From an uncultured Coriobacteriales bacterium (GTDB taxonomy: Bacteria; Actinomycetota; Coriobacteriia; Coriobacteriales; UMGS124), in NCBI GenBank assembly GCA_934662525.1, contig CAKUKJ010000190.1:1-5437 (forward strand): a stretch of DNA of 5,437 nt, given 5' to 3'. Both the position numbers and the translations under genes were made by a program. Shown here one piece after another: positions 1 through 4,732 of the stretch (position 1 is the stretch's first letter; each line of letters starts with the position of its first letter). The notes beneath the pieces are model-generated. The model was given only the letters and a program-made list of their open reading frames with translations, did no database searches and had not been told where the DNA came from.

Positions 1-1198
1 CGGTGATGGGGTCGCAGGTGGGGTAGGTCTGGATCCACTTCATGCCCACGAGGTCGGCGTCGATGGCCTCGGCCATCTTGATGCCGTCGCCGGTCGTGGC
101 AACGGTGTCGGTGGACTTGACGGACTCGTCGAGCTCGGGGTCGTACTGCTCGCGCATTTCAAGGTTGCCGCCGAAGCCGCCCGTTGCCAGCACGAACGCC
201 TTGCCGGTGAACTCGTACTCGGTGCCGTCGGGGTTCACGGCCTTCACGCCGGTCACGCTGCCGCTGTCGTCCATGACGAACTCGGTGGCCTGCATGCTCG
301 TGTAGATGTTGATGCCTGCGGCCTCAGCGTCGCCCTTGAGGGGCCAGGTGATCTTGGCGCCCGACTCGCCCTCGGGCACGAGGGAGCGCTTCACGGAGTG
401 GCCGCCGAAGAAGTTGAGATGCGTGAACTCGACGTTGTGCTCGTCGCGCAGCCACTCGGCGGATTCGAGGGCACCGTTGGCGAGGATGTGGATCAGGTCG
501 TGGTCCTGGTCGGTGTCGTCGCCGCCGGCGATGATGTCGCTCTCAAAGAGGTCGGCGGAGTCCTCGATGCCCTCCTCCTGCTGCAGCCAGTTGCAGGGGG
601 CGGCCATGCCGCCGCCGGAGATCTGCGTGTTGCCGCCGATGCTGGGGAGCTTCTCGATGACGATGACCGACTTGCCGGCTTTGGAGGCGGTCAGGGCGGC
701 GGACAGGCCTGCGCCGCCAGCGCCGAGCACGATGACGTCGGCGTCGGTGGTCTCGGGGTCGGCGTACACGGGGGCGGCGTGGTCGGCCTTGGTCATGGCG
801 TCGGTGTCGAAGCCGGCCTGGCCGAGGGCGTCGGTCACGGCGGTGAGGACGGCCGAGCTGGTGACGGTGGCGCCCGTCACGCTGTCGACGTTGAGGGTCT
901 GGTTGTCAACAATGAGGGGCAGCATGACCTTCTCGATGGACTCCACCATGCCGGGCATCTCGTTGTTGTCGCCGATCTTGATGTCGGTGACCTTGCCGTC
1001 CTCAACCGTGACCTCAACGTTGACGTCGGCATGCTTGCCGCGTGCGGCTGCGGTGTAGGTGCCGTCCTTGACCTCGGCGCCGTCGGCGGCGGGCGCATCG
1101 GCCAGCGCGACGCCGGAGACCATGGATGCGGCGGCCATGGCGGCGATGCCTGCGCCTGCACCCTTGACGAAACCGCGACGAGAGAAGGTGTTGCTCAT
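1..1198 (-). CDS. Tat-exported FMN/FAD-binding reductase (fumarate/urocanate reductase-like flavoprotein), 3' end outside window
   Basis: The N-terminal 399 residues of an FAD-dependent reductase of the flavocytochrome c/fumarate reductase family are visible; the C-terminus lies beyond position 1. The start ATG (1198-1196) has AAAGGGG 7 nt upstream. A twin-arginine signal (SRRGFVK, R7-R8) is followed by an Ala/Gly-rich stretch ending in ALA near residue 33, so export by Tat is expected. Next comes an FMN_bind domain with the ApbE flavinylation motif TGAT (T108-T111), the last Thr being the likely covalent FMN site. A Rossmann FAD motif follows (VLGAGGAG, G159-G164, with E182 at the end of beta-2), then ISGGGM and ATGGFGGN. 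No CxxCH haem motif is visible, so electrons probably arrive through the bound FMN. The family reduces enoates such as fumarate, urocanate or cinnamates as respiratory acceptors. The substrate here is unknown: the usual substrate-binding His of fumarate reductases appears to be Leu273. The catalytic Arg region is outside the window. Divergent from the LuxR-type gene, its probable regulator. Confidence 0.93.
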   Translation of the reverse strand, partial: MSNTFSRRGFVKGAGAGIAAMAAASMVSGVALADAPAADGAEVKDGTYTAAARGKHADVNVEVTVEDGKVTDIKIGDNNEMPGMVESIEKVMLPLIVDNQTLNVDSVTGATVTSSAVLTAVTDALGQAGFDTDAMTKADHAAPVYADPETTDADVIVLGAGGAGLSAALTASKAGKSVIVIEKLPSIGGNTQISGGGMAAPCNWLQQEEGIEDSADLFESDIIAGGDDTDQDHDLIHILANGALESAEWLRDEHNVEFTHLNFFGGHSVKRSLVPEGESGAKITWPLKGDAEAAGINIYTSMQATEFVMDDSGSVTGVKAVNPDGTEYEFTGKAFVLATGGFGGNLEMREQYDPELDESVKSTDTVATTGDGIKMAEAIDADLVGMKWIQTYPTCDPIT

Positions 1199-1224
1199 GA
1201 TGAATCCCCTTTCGAGAATGCCAT

Positions 1225-1251
1225 GCCCGACATCTGTGACGGGCTTTTCTT
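1225..1251 (+). terminator. Terminator-like hairpin in the divergent intergenic region
   Basis: GCCCGACA (1225-1232) and TGACGGGC (1237-1244) form an 8-bp stem with one mismatch and a TCTG loop, followed on the plus strand by TTTTCTT (1245-1251). It looks like an intrinsic terminator for rightward transcription, but no rightward gene lies upstream; it sits in the 5' leader of the minus-strand flavoprotein gene, about 12 nt upstream of its Shine-Dalgarno sequence. It could stop antisense transcription, be a leader hairpin, or be an operator dyad. Confidence 0.4.
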
Positions 1252-1292
1252 GCGACGCCCCCGAACAATTGCGCTTGGGCGCCGCGTTGGCT

Positions 1293-1323
1293 CACACAAT
1301 AGCGACTTATGCCGCAAAGTGTG
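1293..1323. promoter_or_regulatory. Imperfect dyad between divergent flavoprotein and LuxR genes (candidate operator)
   Basis: CACAC (1293-1297) and GTGTG (1319-1323) are inverted around an inner imperfect palindrome, GCGAC-TTAT-GCCGC (1302-1315). The inner palindrome has one mismatch and its centre is offset by half a base from the outer arms. A TTTAAT hexamer (1325-1330) just to the right could be a -10 element for the LuxR-type gene, although no good -35 is seen 17 bp upstream. The dyad is placed where a regulator controlling both divergent genes would bind. Binding itself is inference. Confidence 0.35.
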
Positions 1324-1379
1324 GTTTAATGTGGTAACCCCGCTGGTAGGGGCCGTTTCAAGGGGGAGTGGGTTACGCG

Positions 1380-3005
1380 ATGGGTTCATTTGCAAAGCCG
1401 TTTTTCACACGAGGGTGGGCGATGCTTTTGCGCCTGTCGGCCATGCCCGTGGCGTTTCTGGGCGTGGGTATCTACCGGGGCTGGATTGCGACGCTCTTCC
1501 GGTTCGGTGCGTTTCCGGGGATGACGCTCACGGACTACGTCTTGTTTGAGACGTGCATAGGCGTCGTCTCGCTCGTCGTTGCCTTGCTTGCCCGCCGTAT
1601 CGTGCCCATGTGGGAGAACCGCGCCTGCCTGGCGGTGACGGGGGCGTCTATGACGCTCGGCTCGGTGCTGCTCGTTGTGGCGTGCTTCTTGCCCGGGGCG
1701 TTGGGCCTTGCGCCTGCGGTGGGCGCGCTCGGGGCGATCAAGCTTGTGGGCCTCGTCTTGACGGGCGGGGGGCTTGCGCTGCTCATCCTCCTTTGGTGCG
1801 AGTTCTACGGGGCGCTCAATCCCATGCGCGTCGCGGTATACCACGCGGCCTCCATCTTCGTGGGCGAGCTCATCTGCTGGGTGTTCATGGGCCTGAATCC
1901 CGCATGGATCGCCGTTTTCTCATGTGTGCTGCCCCTTGTGTCGCTCGGGTGGGCGCATCGGGCGTTTGTGACGCTGCCTGCGGTGGAGCGCCCAAAGCAG
2001 GGTGAGGTCATCTCGCGCCGTGCCGTGCCCGTCAAACCCATCGCCCTCATGGCCGTGTGCTCCTTCGCCATGCAGTTTGCCACGATGCCCGGCCAGCCCA
2101 TGATTGCAGGCAACGTCCTCGGCACGCTGTTTGCCTGCGCGTTCGTTATTTTGGGTTCCCTCTCCACGTCGCGCTGGTTCAACTTTGACACCATCTACCG
2201 GGTGGCGTTCCCGTTCGTCTGCGCCACCTCGCTGCTTGTGACGCCGCTGCTTGCCCAGCACGCCCAGGCCACCGCCTTCTTTTTCGACGCGGGCTACACG
2301 ATGCTCTCCATGTTCATCATGATCATCCTGAGCAACATGACGTATCGCTTTGGGATCAACGCGGTGTGGTTGAACGGCATCGAGCGCGCCGCCCGCTACA
2401 TCATGGAGAGCCTCGGTTGGGTTGCCTGTCTTTTTGTTGCAGGCACGTTCTCTCCCGAGCTGAGCAACGTGGCGCACCTGATTGTGGCGCTCGGGGTGTT
2501 CGTGACGTTCCTCGTTATCGTGCTGCCCGAGAAAAGCCTGGGTGCGCGTTGGGGCATTGACCTGCACGAAGATGCAAACGATAAAGATAACGTTAAAGTA
2601 GAGGATAAAAGTAAGTTAAATGTTAAAGATAAGCCCCTTGGTCTGGGTTCTCGTCCGGATGTGATTAACGACTCCCCCTGTGCCGCTGCGCCAGGTGTGG
2701 GAAACGGGCGTGCGCCGGTTGGGTCTGCGGCGATGGATGGCGTCGTCCCGGCGCGCTTCGACCCGTTCGCCCCGGGAAGGCTTGCCATGCGCGTGTCCGA
2801 CCTTGCCCGTGAGCATGGTCTTACCGACCGCGAGGAGGAGGTGTTGCAGCTTATGGCTCGCAAGACGCCCATCGCCCAGATGGAGGAGAGCCTCTTCATC
2901 GCACGCGGCACCATCAAGGCCCATACCGGACGAATCTACAAGAAGCTCGGCGTCCACAGCAGGGGGGAGCTGTTCGAACTTCTCGGCGTGCCGGAGGACG
3001 AGTAA
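1380..3005 (+). CDS. Membrane-spanning LuxR-family transcriptional regulator
   Basis: A 541-residue protein with two parts. Residues about 12-390 are strongly hydrophobic, with roughly twelve candidate membrane segments. Residues about 478-535 are a LuxR/GerE helix-turn-helix: LTDREEEVLQLMARK, then a recognition helix around A508-L523 (ARGTIKAHTGRIYKKLGV). Between them lies a charged, disordered-looking linker (about 395-470) whose first part is unusually AT-rich. Such membrane-tethered LuxR proteins are abundant in Eggerthella-like bacteria, commonly beside reductases or dehydroxylases whose genes they control. The divergent flavoprotein is therefore the likely target and its substrate a possible inducer (inference). 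ATG 1380 was chosen because AGGGGG lies upstream at 1361-1366. An in-frame GTG at 1368 would overlap that Shine-Dalgarno sequence and give 545 residues. No response-regulator receiver domain is present, so sensing presumably occurs in the membrane part. Stop TAA at 3003-3005. Confidence 0.9.
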   Translation: MGSFAKPFFTRGWAMLLRLSAMPVAFLGVGIYRGWIATLFRFGAFPGMTLTDYVLFETCIGVVSLVVALLARRIVPMWENRACLAVTGASMTLGSVLLVVACFLPGALGLAPAVGALGAIKLVGLVLTGGGLALLILLWCEFYGALNPMRVAVYHAASIFVGELICWVFMGLNPAWIAVFSCVLPLVSLGWAHRAFVTLPAVERPKQGEVISRRAVPVKPIALMAVCSFAMQFATMPGQPMIAGNVLGTLFACAFVILGSLSTSRWFNFDTIYRVAFPFVCATSLLVTPLLAQHAQATAFFFDAGYTMLSMFIMIILSNMTYRFGINAVWLNGIERAARYIMESLGWVACLFVAGTFSPELSNVAHLIVALGVFVTFLVIVLPEKSLGARWGIDLHEDANDKDNVKVEDKSKLNVKDKPLGLGSRPDVINDSPCAAAPGVGNGRAPVGSAAMDGVVPARFDPFAPGRLAMRVSDLAREHGLTDREEEVLQLMARKTPIAQMEESLFIARGTIKAHTGRIYKKLGVHSRGELFELLGVPEDE

Positions 3006-3040
3006 AGGCGACCGAGGCTGCCTGGGCCATCTGCCCGCCC

Positions 3041-3047
3041 TATATAA
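3041..3047 (+). promoter_or_regulatory. TATATAA -10-like element upstream of the recombinase gene
   Basis: TATATAA stands out in a GC-rich gap between the LuxR-type gene and the recombinase gene. It would make a good -10 for the recombinase (leader of about 115 nt), but the -35 position holds only CTGCCT (3018-3023). A TTGACT at 3066-3071 has no matching -10 downstream. Tentative. Confidence 0.3.
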
Positions 3048-3122
3048 GTTGCCATCATTTGCCGGTTGACTGACATTTCATGAGGGGACGGCCTGGCTGT
3101 ACGCCTGGCCTGCCACCCTACG

Positions 3123-3157
3123 CTTTCTTCCGTTTCCATTCGGATTGCGGAAGAAAG
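3123..3157 (+). promoter_or_regulatory. Inverted repeat in the recombinase leader covering its ribosome-binding site
   Basis: CTTTCTTCCG (3123-3132) and CGGAAGAAAG (3148-3157) are a perfect 10-bp inverted repeat with a 15-nt loop. The right arm contains most of the AAAGG Shine-Dalgarno sequence (3154-3158) of the recombinase, whose ATG is at 3169. In RNA the hairpin would hide the ribosome-binding site and keep recombinase levels low. It does not resemble the 28-bp recombination sites downstream, so a crossover role is unlikely. Confidence 0.55.
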
Positions 3158-3168
3158 GCAGTTGTTTC

Positions 3169-3789
3169 ATGGCATGTCTGTACGGATACGCACGGGTAAG
3201 CACTCGCGAGCAGAACCTCGACCGGCAGTTCGATGCCTTGATGGGGTTTGGAGTGGACCCGCACTGCATCTACTCTGATAAGGCCAGCGGCAAGGACTTC
3301 CGCAGGCCTGCATATACCAAGTTGCTGCGACAGCTTTGCGCGGGAGACACCTTGGTGGTGGGCAGCATCGACCGCCTTGGACGCAACTACGATGAGATCC
3401 TTGCCCAGTGGAGGCATCTGACCAAGGAAATCCAGTGCGCGATCGTGGTTCTCGACATGCCGTTGCTCGACACTCGCTCGGCCGCCGGGGATCTCACCAG
3501 CTCGTTCATCTCCGACATCGTGCTGCAGCTCCTCTCCTATGTGGCGCAGGTGGAACGTGAGAACATCAGGGCGCGCCAGAAGCAGGGCATCTGTGCCGCC
3601 CGAAGCCGTGGCGTGCAGTTCGGGCGGCCCTGCAAAGGGCGCCCGGATGGGTATGACGAGGCGCGCGACAGCTATCTGGGCGGGCATGCCACCCGCCGTC
3701 AGGCTTCCGACAAGATAGGCGTGAGCGTCAACACGTTCGTGAAATGGCTGCGCGAGGATGAGGCGGGCGTTCTGGACGCGGAGCGCTGA
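3169..3789 (+). CDS. Serine site-specific recombinase (Hin/Pin DNA invertase family)
   Basis: A complete 206-residue protein, the normal length for small invertases and resolvases. The N-terminal catalytic domain opens with YGYARVSTREQNLDRQ, with nucleophile Ser11 and Arg9. D68, R69 and R72 in GSIDRLGRN match the conserved active-site Asp/Arg set. The long E-helix follows (QVERENIRARQKQGI, about 127-141), then GRP and a C-terminal helix-turn-helix (about 165-195) ending in NTFVKWLRE. The family cuts both strands at the central dinucleotide of paired sites through a 5'-phosphoserine link. ATG 3169 has AAAGG 10 nt upstream; the in-frame TTG 3145 falls within the leader hairpin and is less likely. 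The gene lies about 105 bp from a pair of inverted 28-bp sites and points towards them, so it is probably the enzyme that flips that segment (inference). A resolvase role is less likely because the nearby sites are inverted, not direct. Confidence 0.93.
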   Translation: MACLYGYARVSTREQNLDRQFDALMGFGVDPHCIYSDKASGKDFRRPAYTKLLRQLCAGDTLVVGSIDRLGRNYDEILAQWRHLTKEIQCAIVVLDMPLLDTRSAAGDLTSSFISDIVLQLLSYVAQVERENIRARQKQGICAARSRGVQFGRPCKGRPDGYDEARDSYLGGHATRRQASDKIGVSVNTFVKWLREDEAGVLDAER

Positions 3790-3800
3790 AAGGCACCCTC

Positions 3801-3832
3801 CCCAGGCCGAGCGCGGGCGGCGGGGGCCTGGG
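3801..3832 (+). terminator. GC-rich hairpin after the recombinase gene
   Basis: CCCAGGCC (3801-3808) and GGCCTGGG (3825-3832) form a perfect 8-bp stem with a GC-rich 16-nt loop, beginning 11 nt after the recombinase stop codon. There is no T-run after it, so it is not a canonical intrinsic terminator. It may mark the transcript's 3' end or help insulate the promoter switch downstream. Confidence 0.4.
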
Positions 3833-3875
3833 TGAACGGGGCGATGTCATGCCGGAATGGGGTTGGGGGCGGGAT

Positions 3876-3893
3876 GAGTCTGATTTAGGACTC
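3876..3893. repeat. GAGTC/GACTC inverted pair beside the left recombination site
   Basis: GAGTC (3876-3880), an 8-bp spacer, then GACTC (3889-3893). The pentamer equals the outer end of the recombination half-site (GAGTCAA). Three bases away the left site begins with GAGTC, so GACTC-CC-GAGTC (3889-3900) is itself a palindrome. This may be an accessory recombinase-binding site or a decayed extra site. Confidence 0.45.
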
Positions 3894-3895
3894 CC

Positions 3896-3923
3896 GAGTC
3901 AATAATGTACACTTTTTTGACTC
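3896..3923 (+). repeat. Left recombination site of the invertible segment (28-bp near-palindrome)
   Basis: The outer half is GAGTCAATAATGT (3896-3908), the core dinucleotide AC (3909-3910), and the inner half ACTTTTTTGACTC (3911-3923). The reverse complement of the inner half matches the outer half at 11 of 13 positions. Two 13-bp half-sites around an asymmetric 2-bp core is the layout of serine invertase sites such as hix and gix. Bases 3908-3922 are repeated perfectly, in inverse orientation, at 4014-4028. Confidence 0.75.
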
Positions 3924-4025
3924 CTACAAAACGGAAGCAATATAGCACAACCGCGTGGGCGAAACGCCAGGTCGCGCACCGATGGTTACGGGAAACGCGC
4001 CATTCCTCACCCAAGTCAAAAAAGT
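3911..4025 (+). other. Predicted invertible promoter segment (phase switch)
   Basis: This 115-bp stretch lies between the core dinucleotides of two inverted 28-bp sites, next to a serine recombinase gene and directly upstream of an antiterminator gene. It contains no gene but includes a sigma70-like promoter facing right. Inversion would move that promoter to face the recombinase's 3' end and leave no comparable consensus promoter towards the antiterminator: the TTGACT then placed on the left would lack a good -10. The present orientation is therefore read as ON, with the caveat that the opposite strand also has a -10-like TGCTATATT. Inversion has not been observed here; it is inferred from the repeats and gene context. 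Confidence 0.72.
3917..3946 (+). promoter_or_regulatory. Promoter for the antiterminator-glycan operon, inside the invertible segment
   Basis: The -35 TTGACT (3917-3922) matches consensus at five of six bases, with an 18-bp spacer and the -10 TATAGC (3941-3946). The -35 overlaps the inner half of the left recombination site, so recombinase binding and polymerase binding would compete. A start near 3953 gives a leader of about 120 nt to the ATG at 4074. The leader carries the right recombination site. Confidence 0.6.
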
Positions 4026-4040
4026 GTAGGTTTTTGACCC
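4013..4040 (-). repeat. Right recombination site of the invertible segment (28-bp near-palindrome)
   Basis: The inner half is AAGTCAAAAAAGT (4013-4025), the core GT (4026-4027, which is AC on the minus strand), and the outer half AGGTTTTTGACCC (4028-4040). The inner half differs from the inverted inner half of the left site at one position of 13. The outer half matches the same consensus at 10 of 13. The core reads AC on opposite strands at the two sites, so they are inverted and recombination should invert the DNA, not delete it. Confidence 0.74.
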
Positions 4041-4051
4041 CGCCCGGGCGG
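4040..4051. repeat. 12-bp GC palindrome in the antiterminator leader
   Basis: CCGCCCGGGCGG is a perfect palindrome directly after the right recombination site and 22 bp before the ATG of the NusG-like gene; GGGG and AGG of the ribosome-binding site follow closely. In RNA, CCCGCC and GGCGGG (extending to 4055) could form a leader hairpin. No T-run follows, so it is not a standard terminator. Confidence 0.4.
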
Positions 4052-4073
4052 CGGGAGTGAGGGGAGGCACGGG

Positions 4074-4706
4074 ATGGCGGTCGCGCTCGATGGCGTTTGC
4101 GCTGGTAATGGCCCTGTTCCCAAAAGCCTCCCGACGCCCTTGGGGCGCGGTTGCGCGGGCAGGAAGGCTCGCCTGTACGCCGTGAACGCGGGCTTGGGGC
4201 ATGAAAGCGCCCTCTGCGCCCGCCTGGCGCGCCTCATGCCCGCTGACCTGCTGCTCGACGCGTTCGTCCCCAAGAAGGAGAAATGGTTCAAGCGCGGCGG
4301 CTCCTGGTCGCTGCAGGCCAAACCCATGTGGCCCGGCTACCTCCTCGTGTCCACGCCCGACGCGGTTTCCCTCAACGACCTCATGCTCCATATGTCCTCG
4401 CCCCGCCGCCTGGCCGGTGAATCGGGGAGGGGCTTCGCGCCCCTGGACGGGGCCGTCGAGGCGTGGCTGCTCTCCTGCATGGACGCCTCCCACACCGTGC
4501 GCGGAAGCGTCGGCCACCTGGTCGGCGGCTCCCTGCGCGTCGCCTCCGGCCCCCTGGTGGGCCGGGAGGGCTCCATCCTCAAGTTCGACCGCCACAAGCG
4601 CACGGCCCTCGTCGCCCTGACCCCCATGGGCGCCCAGGGCCCCTGCGAGACGCTGGCGCTCGACGTGCCTTCCGTCCCCGCCGAGGGGGTGCCTGCGTGT
4701 CTGTAG
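4074..4706 (+). CDS. NusG-paralogue transcription antiterminator (RfaH/UpxY/LoaP type)
   Basis: A 210-residue protein. After a nonconserved N-terminus of about 30 residues comes a NusG N-terminal (NGN) domain (about 31-120): LYAVNAGLGHE, AFVPKKEKWFKRGG and the typical PMWPGYLLVS. A KOW-type C-terminal domain follows (about 145-185): LRVASGPLVGREGSILKFDRHKRTALVAL, where the SGPLxGxEG and DRHKR elements are characteristic. Specialised NusG paralogues bind elongating RNA polymerase and suppress pausing and termination in long operons, often those for capsule, exopolysaccharide or secondary metabolites. It is not the housekeeping NusG, because it directly precedes a glycan gene and follows a promoter switch. 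ATG 4074 has a strong GGGGAGG (4061-4067) 6 nt upstream. The protein probably acts on its own operon (inference). RfaH, UpxY or LoaP subgroup cannot be assigned by eye. Confidence 0.88.
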   Translation: MAVALDGVCAGNGPVPKSLPTPLGRGCAGRKARLYAVNAGLGHESALCARLARLMPADLLLDAFVPKKEKWFKRGGSWSLQAKPMWPGYLLVSTPDAVSLNDLMLHMSSPRRLAGESGRGFAPLDGAVEAWLLSCMDASHTVRGSVGHLVGGSLRVASGPLVGREGSILKFDRHKRTALVALTPMGAQGPCETLALDVPSVPAEGVPACL

Positions 4707-4732
4707 GACAAGCGGTGAAGACGGAGCCCTCC

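Noticed and set aside
398..1549. Long open frame on the plus strand antisense to the flavoprotein and running into the LuxR-type gene
   Set aside because: The translation is Gly/Val/Asp-rich low complexity, typical of the reverse of a GC-rich gene. The minus strand here has clear Tat, FMN and FAD motifs.
3091..3109. Direct repeat GCCTGGC (3091-3097 and 3103-3109)
   Set aside because: Two short GC-rich copies only, expected by chance at this base composition; no array and no known binding site.
3123..3157. The 10-bp inverted repeat as another recombination site
   Set aside because: No similarity to the GAGTCAAAAAAGT half-site, and no partner copy was seen in the window.
3080..3199. 39-codon plus-strand open frame overlapping the recombinase start, possible leader peptide
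   Set aside because: No Shine-Dalgarno sequence before ATG 3080, and it runs through the hairpin arms; no sign of a leader-peptide composition.
3896..4040. Insertion-sequence or MITE interpretation of the inverted repeats
   Set aside because: No target-site duplication was seen outside the repeats. The 28-bp sites with an asymmetric core and an adjacent serine recombinase fit an inversion switch better.
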